Positions 26,214-39,300 of a DNA stretch of 64,000 nucleotides are shown here, in pieces. Each line of letters begins with the position of its first letter. Positions within the stretch are counted from its first letter, which is position 1. The DNA lies in NCBI RefSeq assembly GCF_010183535.1, contig NC_071328.1, positions 7,130,001-7,194,000 of the forward strand, in the 5' to 3' direction. This DNA is from Caenorhabditis remanei. Its lineage: Eukaryota; Nematoda; Chromadorea; Rhabditida; Rhabditidae. Under the pieces are notes generated by a model, which worked only from the letters and a program-made list of their open reading frames with translations, made no database searches and had not been told where the DNA came from. A program made the translations under genes and the position numbers.

Positions 26214-29200
26214 AATAGTTTACCGTGTAGCACCAAAGGAACTACCGTACCCTTACATCCCCATACACTAAAGTTCAAACGAAGCTCCAATTCCTCCAGT
26301 ACTATCATTATTTGCAATCACAATTTGTTTCCCCTTCTTTTCCCTTTCAAATAGTTTTCGCCCCTCTTTCATTATTTATTCTCACAGTTTATATTCCATC
26401 TGCACCCTCCTCAAGCCAACTTTTTCATTGATGATAATCTTATTCAGTTCCCACGTCCCACTCTCCACACCCTCTTGATAATGCAAAGTTCTTATCACTT
26501 CTGTATCGTTTCTGGGAAAGATTCGAATGCTTCGAGGTCTTGTTGCTCTTCTGAGTTCTGGTTACCATGTTGTCATGGCTGTCGCGCCTTCGACGTTCTT
26601 GGATTCGCTGTTTGGTTCGTTTTGAAGAGCTGACAACTATTGGCTGATCACCTGCCTCTCGTGTTCTTACCTTCTTCGTTTTTTATCTTTGGTTGTAAAA
26701 CTGTCTAGTTTACTTTTTCGAAACTACAGTATAATCATCTACCACACCCCGTCCTCTGATTTCAACAGGACTATCCCCCTGACTTGTTTTCTTTTTCTCT
26801 AGAAATCAAAGTAATTTGCTTTTCAATTCGACAACTTCTTCGTTTTCTCCTTAACTTCTTGTACCCTCCCTCGAATTTAATCAACTTCTGGCTCTTCTTC
26901 TCTTCTTCATACAACTACTCATCTAACAAGTAGAAGAAGCAAAAGAAGAAGAAATCTTTTGAAATTTAAACGAATTGACTTGTCAAAATTTCATCAATTT
27001 GAAGAGAGAGAGAATTCGTATGGAGAGCTTGACTTTTTAGAGAGAGAGAGGCTACTCTACTTTTCGTCACCCCTCCGAAAATGAATTAGATTTAACACAA
27101 CGAAGGAATACAAGTAGTAGATAGATGAGAAGAGCAGAAGAATGAGAAGATGAAGACGTCGTCCTCGCCACAACTTCCGAAGTGTCCTCCCGCCAAGTGG
27201 CTAACGAGCATGATGACATTTCAGAGACGACGATTGAGTTGAAAATAAATCTAGGTTTGAATTGTATAGCAAGATCTGAAGTGCCTGAAATGACCTTCAG
27301 TTTAGAGACTAGAGTTACGGTCTGAGTCTGGGAACTTATATGAAGGCTGGTAGTCTAGAAGCCGAAGGTTGAAGCTGTTGGTTACATGTAGCTGAGCCAA
27401 AGACTGGTATTATAATCATTGGGATGTATTGAGCCGGAAGGTTTGACAATGCAACCAAACTGCATTAAGCATGATGTCTAGATTGTTTAGCTTGTCTGAA
27501 CATCTGAAAACGTAAAAGTCCGAGTGGTTCTAATTATTTTGTTGAGCTACGGTAGTTGATCGACTTTGAGAAACTAACGGCTTCTGTTCTTCCGATCTAC
27601 AGTATGCAGAAACTCAAAGTAAGGTGTTCACTTTACTTGATCCGTTGTGAAAATACGTGTTTTCCGTTTCTGTCAAAGATACCCGTACTAGATCCTTATT
27701 CATTTCCGGAAGCACTAGATCAGTTACTGTATTTTCCCGGGTAGACTCTCCCTCTCTCTTACGTAGTTTTTTTCAGTCTTATTAATTACTAATTAGAAGT
27801 TTGTCTCGAATGATCCGTTCCATCTAACGACCCCTCCTTTCTGTTTTTTGCCCCTCAATCGTCTCTCCAGATGTCTCTTCTTCCCTTATTTCTTCTTCAT
27901 CCAATGTATATTCTCGCCTCATTTCACCCCATTGACGATCATTTACGGGCGAGGCGTCGGCTCCATCCCCACTTTTTTATTTCGGTGGTTGGCACCTCTC
28001 TTCCCTTATTCTATTCCATCTGGGGAGGGAAGGAAGGGAATCGGGGATAAAAAGTTTCGAGTCCCTATTATTAGGAGGTCGCCCCCAGCGCCAGTCAAAC
28101 ACACTTTAGTAGTGTCCGTTTAATGTATTACGCACGATTTGACACTATCGACACCAATTTGGAGAAGGAACTAGAAAGGGTGAGAAGTAATGTAGATGGT
28201 TAAGTAGTTCAAATTATTCCATTCGTTTTGTTACGAGTTTCAAGAAAAAGTACAGTAGGCTATTAGGAGATCTGGTCTCATTTTGTAATAAGTTCAAGTG
28301 GGTCAGGTAATTCTACTGTAAGTGAGTCTGGAAAAAACAAATTGTTTTGGGAGTACAGTTCGTACGAAAGATAAAGGTATTTTATAAATTATGTCATTAC
28401 AGTATTAGTTTTTACCTAGTCATTTTAAGTCTACCCGAGACTCAACCCCAATCAAATCTTACCTACTTTGCACGAACCGGACCGTACTATCCTTATCAAG
28501 TCTTCAGTCACGAAACATTCACTTCGAATACTTCTAACTTTTCTTGTCTTGTCATACTTCTAAGAATGTTCCAACCTCTTTCTTTCTCTTTTCTCATGTC
28601 ATATTAATTCTAATCCCTCCTTTCGTCTCAAATACTAATAACAATAATTCATTTCAAAAGCGACAGGGGGAAGTCGGTAGCGGACCCGAAACACGAAAAA
28701 TGCACCCCTCCACCTTCCGGAGAAAAGGTGCCAGTCAGGTATCCGGACCTCTTTCTCTCACTCAAAAGCGGTCCCTCCCTTCTTCTTCTTCCTCGGTAAT
28801 TTATTAACTCGAGCTCCTACCAGCTCTTGATCGCTCATGCGCGCTCCGACTCTCACCTTTTACCTCGCCGTTTACCTTTTCCCAAAATTTCAATTTCCAA
28901 TTTCCTTTCTTCCTCTACCACCCATTTTGTGCTCCTTTAATCGAGAGTTTTTGAGAGACACACCTTTTCCACTAAATGTGTCACGCCAATTGCACTAATG
29001 TGGGTGTTTGGAACCACTTTTCACAAGAGTTAAACTTCAATTCACTTCACTTTTTAGCACCGAACTAATTCGGACCTTTTCATTTTGAGCACTTGACCTT
29101 TTAAGCATACGATGAAGTTGGTAGTCTGCGGTAGATTGAGTTGAATAGATAAGAATGGTTGGGACAATCAAATCTTCTGACTGTATGGAACATTTGATTA

Positions 29201-32200
29201 TAAATATAGTGATGGTAACCAGAGGTTCTTAGCTCGTTGTTTCCGGTACTACGGTATGGGACACCGACGTTGATATACGGTCCGAACATCCGGCATCAAA
29301 AGATTGACAGATTTGTTGATTAGAGGATTTCATGAAGGTGCGAGCGGAAGTTAAGCATCGACTGATGATTTAGGCCGGGGTAAAGAGTCAGTCTTGCAGT
29401 CTCGCAGTTAGAACTTCTAGTTTCGGGCTAGTTTGATTTGAATTGATAAACTATTTCATGCTTGTCAATCTCTTCATTTTAGATCAGGTCTAGGTCACTA
29501 AAGTTTTGAATCGTATTGAGTATCAGCTACAGTAATAGACTGTCCGAGACATTGATCGCTTGATTAGTCTAGGATAACCATTATCCAGCTGATCAAAGTC
29601 TTTCTATCAATCATATCAGTCTATCCTGAATCGACCGAACTTCCCCACCTTTTCTTCTCAGTTTTTCACAGTTTTTGCTCATTCATATTTCATTCAAATT
29701 TGAGCTATTGCCGTCCAAATGTGTGTCTCTTTCTATCTTTTCAATAATAACCTTGGTTGTAATAACTGCCGGTGTATGGATAATTGTGAGTCCCCCTTCG
29801 TTTCCCTCATTCCGATTGTTATGTAACCAACATAATAAGTGAATGTACATAAATGTGCGCTTTTTCGCGAGTCCATAGGGGCCTGCTGCTCTGCTACCAA
29901 AGCATTCCACTGAATGGAGGAGAGAAATAATAATAAATTGAAATTTTCTTTCCCTCCGAAGCCGACGCCGGGCGCCCGAAATTTCATTTCGCGGGCATGT
30001 TTTCGGTGGGCCCAATGACGATGCCAACGGAGGGCGAAAACAAATTGGCGACAAGTTTTCGGGATGGAAGCAAGTTATGATAATTCGGATGTGTCGACGC
30101 TTTTCGGGAAAACTGACGACGCCCACATTTTTAGGGAGAGCCCAACCGACGAGCAGCATAAATTCGCAAATTGGAGAGCAAATTGCTGTGTGCTCAACAT
30201 ATTTATAAGGGATGGGTCGGAATGATGGGTCGGAGGAGTTTTCTGGGAGAAAGGAAAGGCAGTGGTACTGTAGAATTGGAATAGGCAGCTAGGTATAGTT
30301 TTTAGCTTTCTGCGGGCGCTGACTGACCGAAGAGTCTACCTGAAAGTATCCATCAATGGTGATGAGTTGTGATTTCACAGTGTAGAGAGTTTTTGTCTGG
30401 ATATCTTGTAGATTGATATCAAGTTCAGTTTATCGAAATCTATAATCTAAGGGGCGCATGCCCTAGTTATTCCAACCTTCAGACCTTTGTTTAGTCATCA
30501 TATCATTGAATTTGCTGCTCAATCATTGCAAGAGATTTGTTGAATCAAAAGAAGTCCCTATATTCTTTCAGATCCTTCAGTAAGTATACCTGTGCTACCT
30601 CAAGCTTCTACCAAGGTGGTTACACTCATTACCCCAATTCTCACTTCCTGTTCTTCTCCCACTTTCTCAACTATTCCGAACCAACTCATTTTGATTGGTC
30701 CCCCGTCCTTTTCCGCCTAACTTGCCACTTCCTGACCCATCGTTAGCTGCCTATTTAGTTTTCCCTCCTACCGCCGTCTGCCTCCCTATTTGAAATTAGC
30801 GAATCATTGACTCATAATCAAGTAAATCGGGTGAAAAGAGGCAGGAGTGAACGCGCGAAAACTGGGTGGGTTCACCCTCCACACGTCGGTTAACTGGGAC
30901 TAATCGAATTAGGCGACGGAGCAGCTACAGAGCTCTCCGAACACCTCGAAGTGAGAGGAGGACCAATTAACAAGTCAAGTCTTCAATAATAATAACAAAA
31001 GATCTTCTCTTTCTTCTTCATCTTGAGACTATACGCATCTATACTATTTGTTTTGTACAATAACACAGAATTTCTTCGATTTTCCTAATTTCCGAGTATT
31101 AGGCTACTCATTTCTCATTTCTCTCATTTAGTACCATCTGATAGCTGGCAATTAGTTTAAGATGTTTCAAAACAGATCAGTTCCCACGGATTCTAGGATT
31201 TGAATAAAACTAAAAAACAGAAAAAACGGAAGAGAAAGAGGGAGGGCTCTCAAATAATTAATCTGGGTCCTGGGGATAGGATGGGTCGTAAAATTGGAGG
31301 AGAAGAGGGGAGGGATCTACTCGAAATGGCTTGTTTGTAATTAGCTAATTCACAAAATCTCCTCTTTTCATTTTGTTAAAGGAGAAGGTTAGCCAGTAGT
31401 TTTGGCAGTTGCAGTAGTATTAGTTGCCACGTGACAGCTCTCTGAGAACTGCTTCGGAAACGGTTTTGGATTGCCTCAAGACTGATTGATACCACCGAGA
31501 GAACTTTCTTTTTGTTGTCATTCTTTTTTTTCTCTCGAGACTGGAAAATTATATTGTTGGGAACATTTTCTCTGATTCCAGATCTGAATTCTAATGTTTC
31601 ATTTTGATCTACCTGACCAACAAAAACTAAAATGTGTATCTTGTCCGAGAGGACTACACAACTGTAGTCACCCAAAACATAACTGATTATACGAGTAAAA
31701 CTTATTTTTCTCAGCCCATCCTAGCCTAGTTAGCTCCTAACTCTGCCCCTTATTTCACTAAACTTGTCTTCTTTTGTCGAAATTGAATTGAAGCAGTTAC
31801 AGTAGTCATAATCATTTTGGCCCCCTCGTTTCGACTAGTGAAAATTTAAACGTGTTACCTCTTCTTCTTCTTCTTATTTGCCTAACGCCTTCTTCTTGTG
31901 CCGCCCGTTTTCCAGCAGGAGAAATAATCAGATTTTGACTCGACACATTGTTGTATAAAGAGATGGGGCACCTAGGCCACGCCTACTTTTTTGAGCGGAC
32001 GCTCCTCACTCAAATGCCTAATCAGCCAGTTATAACGAGCTGAGAGAAAATGAGGCTCCGCCCACTTTTGAGAAGAAGAGGAGTGGGCTATAGTTTTCAT
32101 TCCTTTGGTTTCTTACAACTTTTAGAACTTTTTTTCATCGTCTTGGGTTCGCCATACTGGGGCAGGTTAACCCTTTCAAGCCGGGAGTGATTCTAGGAAA

Positions 32201-33309
32201 GTTATTAATTAATCTAGGATCCATCGATCAGACATAATAGTTTCTGATACTGAGACCTTTAAAAAGGCACTAACCGGTCTATTCAATGAATGTTAAACTT
32301 CTGCAGAGATAGAAAAGTGATGATGTGTTCGTTAAGTTCCACCTCCGTGTGTTTTCAAAATTATTGTGACTCTTCAATGTTGGAAGACGTCTACGAACTT
32401 TGTGTTCCAATTAGAACAGACGAAACAAGAAATCTGAAAACATTTCCTATTGAAAGTCAGACTTCGAACTTCCACTTCCCCGCTATTTGTGAATGAACCA
32501 ACCTTTCCATTCTCCTTTGAATATTCCAAAATCCAAACTCATATTCATATTTTCATATTACCTATACCTTTTCCCATTCCAATTTTTCTTTTTCTTTGAA
32601 TTTCAATGTTATTTTTACACCTCTCAATAATATTCTTCCTTTCATCCTATTTCCGCTCCCGGTCTTTTCCCCAGATTCTCTCTCAATCTCTTTCTATTTT
32701 TTGTCGGAAGCCTTGGGATCTTAGAATCTTATGATCATATTCTCCTCCGGAGCAGGTGTGAATCGACAATAAACCCAACACCATTATTAAACACAAGTGG
32801 TTCCGTCGTCATCCGAAGGGGCTCCAAACATATGCGAAACATTGTTTCAAGTTGTGATGAGGTAAAGAAAAGAAGCCATATGTTGGAAGTAGTTACAGTA
32901 ATCTTATGTGTAATTGTGTTGTTGTAACTACCTAACAACCCAGGTGTCATTCCATCATTTCGGGCTCCATCGCTCCGCCGAAGTGTCAAAAAGTTTCTGG
33001 CTCCGTGAATCCCCCGAAACCCTCAGGGGCACAGAAATTTAATTAATTGCAAGCACATGTGGTGGTGAAGGGAACGAAAAATCGGAAGGACCCCCTTCTT
33101 TTTCTCTTTTCCTCTTTCTCTGTGTGCTCATTTGCGACTCATTAGATTTTAAATCACTCTCTTTTCCGCCGCTCCCCCAATATATTTTCTTTCTCTTCTG
33201 TTTTCTTTTCTCTTCTCTTTTTGCAACTTTGATATTACTTGTGAAACCACGAAATTAAAAAAGATCTTTTAGAGTGCCTCCCTCCAAGAAAACCGTCACA
33301 AATGGTACA

Positions 33310-36300
33310 ATGGATGTGGCACTTTTGACGATGGATGACACCAAACCGACTACAACGACAAGTAATCAAAACGGGAGTTCCGGAGGAAATCGAGGTGAGA
33401 AATCGAAATTTGAAGGTCTAGTAAGATTCAATCTGTTCGTACAATAAGGATCCTAGGATCGCAATCAGTTGTTTAGACATTGATCTTGAGTATCCATGAA
33501 AACATTTTTTGAGATTTTTCTCCCCCGAAAAGTCTTCTCGAAATCCTGTAAATCAAAAATCTTATTCTTGCGAGATGAAAATTAAAGTGGTAAGTTTTTA
33601 GACTTGCCATTTGAGAAAGAACTGTAAAGTACGGTTTTAGATCTAAAATGTGTTAAAGCGCCGTTATATATCTTATTGCGTAGGTCACAATTAATCACTT
33701 TTTACCAAAATTTTTAAACACAGAATTTAGCTTTCATTGACCAATTTAGACCTCCGATCCTATTAATTGACCTCCTCTTTTAATTCACCACCTGACACCT
33801 TGACCGGAACAACTGGTCCCTTTTCTCTCCTCCCTTCTTATTTATTTTTATATCCAATCACAAATCAAAATGTTTCCAATTTTTCAGAGACCAGTTCTCC
33901 GATGCTACCTGATTCAGCAGACATCATGAGAATGCTTACAGATCCTTCAGGACAATTGTTTAGTTGGTTCATACAGCAAAGTGTCAGGTCTAAAAGAGTT
34001 TTTCAGCCAACGAAAGTGCCAAATGTCATCTGGAACGTATCCTTGCAGCAACTGGCTTTGATGAACAATCTCTTGTCAACGGAAACTTTCCATTTGATGC
34101 TTCTTCTCTAGGTTTTGCAGATTTATCTCCATTCTCGTCGCTTCGAAATTCTTCGAAAACTCTGAAATGTCCAAAGTGTAACTGGCACTATAAATATCAA
34201 GAGACTCTGGAGATTCATATGAAAGAAAAGCATAGTGATGCTGATGTAAGCTAGAGTTGGACAAGTGTCTCATCTCAATATAATTTACAGGTTAAGTGCA
34301 TTTTCTGTGTGGAGAATCAGCCACATCCGAAGTTGGCTCGAGGCGAGACTTATTCCTGCGGATATAAGCCTTATCGATGTGATCTGTGTCGGTACAGCAC
34401 AACAACGAAAGGGAATTTGAGTATTCACATGCAGAGCGATAAGCATCTACATGCCGTGCAAGAGCTCCCGAACAGCATCGGTGAGTGTGACGAGTTGGGA
34501 GTAATCATGTCCATGACCCTTATAAATTCTTTCAACGCTTTTTTTTCAGAATTCGCAGCTAACTTTGCATGTGGCGCCCCAGTCAGTCGGAGCAGTCCAA
34601 TAGAAGAATCCGATGGGTCCTTAATCTGTCTCATCTGCGGAATCTACGCCACAGAATCTATACCTGAAATGTTGGATCATGTGGAGAAGGATAGATCAAG
34701 AACTTATCAAGGAGATGTTACAGTGATGAATGGAAACTTTCGATGCTATTTATGCCCCTATCAAACAACGCTGAAAGCCAACTTCCAATTGCACACAAGG
34801 ACGGACAAGCACTTGCAGAAAGTTCAGACGGTGAGTAGTATCAACTTCCCTTTTCATCAGTTTAATCTGAAGAGATCTAAATTATTACCGATCCCTCATT
34901 TCTTTTCCATTTCTTCATTCTCTTTACACCGTAAATGTTCTTATTTGTGTGCGCACCGATTTGCATTCTCGCCTTCTCTTGGGTTTTCCCGCTCGATGAG
35001 AACACAACATATCGGGGTCTAATATACATAAATTCATGATTTAATGGTATAATGAGTAATATTTGCTCAAGCCATCGGACAGACGGTCTGGTATGGCGCC
35101 TCTTCGACGGGATAACTCTAACGTTTCTCAAGGTTTCTCGTGTCGAGATAATTTCGTGTCGAGATAGGATCGGAGTGAAGGAAATTTCGGAGGATAGACA
35201 GACGAATGATTGGAAAATGTTAGGTGCAGTAGGCTGAAATCAGAGTTTTGATTATGTAAACGAATTTAATCGATCATTCATCTAGTAACTTGCATAATTC
35301 TGGAATCACTGAAACTGATTATCATATATTTGACTACCCCGAGCAACTCTAGTTGGCACCATAACATAAATCTGTTATTCCTTCTACGGACGTCTCCTCC
35401 CGACAGCTGAAACACACACATTAATATTTGAAAATATTTTTGCAAACCGGTCCACATTTTCTCCCTGAATCCTCTTCCATTTCTGTTCATTTCCACTTTT
35501 CCTATTTTCCTCTGTTTTTTTTTTCTCACACATGATTCCTCATTTTACCTGTACGCCCATTAGTGCCGCGTTCCTCTCTTCTTTTTTCCTTTGTTCCTTC
35601 TCCACTAGTTTTCTCGAAATTCGAAATTCGTCTCCTCCTGCCTTCTTTTACCAATCCAATTAGTGTCTCGATGGAAACTGTACCTCTCTCCCATGGTGAT
35701 GATCATGATTCCCGAAGAGACAAACTGTCAATTTGAATAAATTTAGTGATGCACAGCGGGAGTGATTTCTTCTGTTTTCTTAGCAATTCTCTTCACTCGA
35801 CGGCCCCTCTATTAACCGATTAGAAAAGAAAAGAATAGGCATGAGAATGATCCTTTCACTTAACTGTCCCTCCTCCTCCTTCTCCACGCCAATAAACCTT
35901 GCCAAAGGTCGAGTATATGCTTTGCCGCCTTCCGAAGGGTTATGAGGTACGCGAACACTCCAATTAGATGGGCGGGACTTCAAGAGAGTCGATTGGTTGG
36001 AGGCCTGCTTGCTGCTTTCTGCTGGGAGGTTGATGAGTGGGCGCCCCGCCCACCATTTCACGGAGCGACACATTGCACAACACAAACATCAGGAGAACAC
36101 CAATTATTTCGAATCTCGCACCGAAAATATTGACTTTTTCTAAATTGGATTTTTGTGTTTTCAATTTTTTGGAAAGTTTTTTCCGAAAGTAGTAATTCAG
36201 CCGCAACGAAAGCACCCGAAGAGCACGAAGAAATGATATACTAATTACATGGTGCCAGTATGAAATGCAGGGAAAAGTAGAGCCTTTTTCGAACTCAGTC

Positions 36301-39300
36301 TCTGGATAACATCGTCAGCAAGTGGAGTAGGTCTTTCAGATCAGGTTAATGCCTTACTCATACTCGGTTTTCCGTGTATTCAATGCCTAGTTCTTCCTCA
36401 TTTCCTCGCTCCTCACTCCTCATCGTTTCATTATTTCATACACCTGTTACCACTTAATTCGCCCTATTATCCTCCTCATTACCTTCGATTTTTGCGGCCG
36501 AAGACGTTGACGTCGTCGTCGATTGGCGCCCTTCTTCTTCTTCTCCTCTCCGTCGAAATGAGACGATCATTTTCGTTCTATTCATCTAATCCTTCTCTTC
36601 CCGTGCCTATTCCTACCTAACCGTCGTTTTTCGTTTTTTTTTCTTCCTCTCTTACAACCAAAAACTTCTCGATTGTTCCATCTCAACTTGACGAATCAAA
36701 ATGAGAAAAAGGTTTTCGTTTGTCTAGAGAAACGGTTGTTACCGTGAATTGAATTGAATGATAATTGTAGTATGAGGTGACAAAATGATCCTTTCGTGGA
36801 TACCATTTGCTAGATTTCAGACTGTTATGCTCATCTTTTGGTTAAATCGTTGGGATCTTATAACTCACCGTACTAGAAATCCAATGTAAATTAGAAATCA
36901 GACTCAGCTATGTCTCTTTTCTTGACTCTGGCTCTGTGAGACATCTTTCTTAATCGAGTACTTGAGCTTAAACGAAGTGCTTCGCTAACTTTTCTCCTCT
37001 ATAATTTACCTCGAATAACTCAAAATTTTCCATTCAAATTACTCGTCTCTCATGATTTCCTCTCATATGACCTAACCCATTATATACTCTCTTCTCTTCT
37101 CTATTTCTCTTTCATCTCCAAAAATTAAAGTTCCTGTCCTTAAAGTTCGGAAGTAGGCTCACTCTCCCACTCTCTCACTTCTCAAAACCCATTACTATTG
37201 CTCATTTCCGGTACTCAGTATTTTTCATCCATTTATTTCATCCCATTCTTCTCCACCTCTCTATTTGATTTCTATCCATCCAATTTGAGGTATTTTAGCT
37301 TTTTCTCTTTTTTCAAAATCGTTTTTTGAAGAAATCGTTTTCCCGCACTTTTCTCTTCTCTATTGTCTGTACCACTTGACCATTATACATCCTCTTCCTC
37401 TCCCTTCTTAAGAGTCGAGTCTATTCAAATGTGCCAATGATATTATGGCCATGTGCACTGTCTTAATCCCTTCACGGAGACCTCCTTAAGAAACTATCCA
37501 TGACAGTGAAACAATAGAAACTCACTCGACTTGTTCAGAAAAACAAAAGAATCAATGATTTGCAGGCGAATCATATCCGTGAGGGAGCCCGTCCACACAC
37601 TGCTATCTATCGTCTGTCAAGTACAAAAACAAGTGTTCAAGTGCTGTGTCGACAGTGTCAAGAAGTGATACCAAGCAGTGAATCCCTTCGGGAACATCGT
37701 CACTTTCTCTCAACCAAACAGTTGTGGCGATGCAAACTCTGTAGTCAGGAGTTCGATTCCGTCACTCAAGCGATCGGTGAGTCTTTTGCATTTCGGCTGT
37801 TCGAGCGGCAAGGGGCGGAGTCTAATCAGATAATAGACAATTGTTATATCTATAGAAGTTTAAAAACTTCGAGACGATTAGTTTTGGCACATAGGTGACA
37901 TAGCAACGGTCTGTCGTCTATCCTCTTCGAAGGGGGCGTGGTCTATTTTGAGAAGACCCAGAGCGTGCAAGTCTTAATATTCAATTTTTGTGACCTGACT
38001 GACACAAGATGCCACATCTTGGAAAATCTCTAACCTTCCCTAGATCCTAGGTTTTGATACTGATTTCCAGAAATTTTCTATTTTGATTTCTGGGCGGTGG
38101 ACCCTGTTAGATCATCGGGCATGAAGTCGGAGCATCAACTGGAAACAGTCATTCTGAGTCTTGTCTCACACCTGAAGACTATTAATTTCGAGTTATGAAG
38201 TGACAAACAAAGCTCAGAACTTCTTACACCAACAAGACTGTCAAAACTATCGAAGTCATATAATCTGACATAATTTCATTTTCCATTTTCACTCCTCCCC
38301 CTCTTGTCCTTTTGTGTCCTTTTTCACCAATGGTTTCAACTGTTTCCCTTCTCCGACACCGCACACACGAATCCACTTGTACCTCTAATTACGGTCAACA
38401 AGTTTGCGGGTTTAGTTTAGTGAATGAATCAAAATGAATAGTGCGACACAAGAGACAACCAACTGGGGAGGTTGTGGAGGGACAGCCCTTTCAAAACATA
38501 ATCCTTGCATTTCATTATAAGGTCCTCCTCCTCCTACCAAAGTCTCCAATTCCTACCAATTCCATCGGCCTTGACAGCGGTTTATATTCATTTCATTTGA
38601 CACCCCATTGAATGTTTTTCACAATCTCTGTTAATAAAGCCGGTGTATAGGAATATATGTGTTGGCGCCAGGGTCTCATATAGGCACCACCGAATGAATT
38701 CAATGAATATGTCTTTAGTTCTCTTTTTACTACTCCGCCACCTCTTTTCCTCTCAAAAACAGTCATTGATGCGTATCGGAATTATAATCGCGCATTTATA
38801 TTATTGTAGGACACATGACTTGCCACGAGCCGTCCACTTGGCCCAACGAAACACACGGTAAGTCTCAAGTTTTTGGTTGGAATTAATTTCTGTCATTCTG
38901 TTTTCGTTTTTGTACGCTGTGTCTCGTTTTGGTTGTTACTGTGTTTTGTGTGTGTGTCAAAACTGGTCCAATTCCAGTTTGGTTCAGCTAGGTCGGGATT
39001 GAACTATAGAAAAAACCGATCTGAAAGTCTAGCTGGGAGTATACTGTATACGGTAATCGAGATGCATTCTAGATTTCCCTTTGTTTCAACTTGACTATTC
39101 ACACAATCAGCTTCACAACATGCTCCCTAGAATCCAAATTTCCCTCGAAACTTTCCAAAAATTTTGGCCCAAAAAAGGGCCCCATATCAATCTCTAGATT
39201 AGTCTCTCCAGCTTTTCCAAAAAATTTGCACCTTTCTCCCAAGAGACTATTCTCTCCAAAACACACCAATTGATGAATCGTCTTGTTTCTTCTCAAGATA

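Larger units (their letters stand above)
12970..33272. other. Large gene-poor region upstream of zfh-2
   Basis: About 20 kb holds no ORF with convincing exon structure. Apart from the repeats listed separately it is AT-rich, with pyrimidine tracts, CTCCGCCC boxes and GAAGACG motifs. The first recognised zfh-2 exon is open in frame upstream of its ATG as far as an AG at 33271-33272, so an upstream exon may lie in this region and most of it may be a first intron. An exon-like stretch at about 17600-17720 ends in AAG|gtaatt, but its phase does not fit the zfh-2 exon. Enhancer and promoter content is likely by comparison with other homeobox loci; the sequence does not prove it. Confidence 0.55.

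Noticed and set aside
34831..35022. Read-through of zfh-2 exon 5 to the stop at 35022
   Set aside because: A good donor (gtgagt) follows ACG at 34830, and the tail beyond loses all finger pattern.
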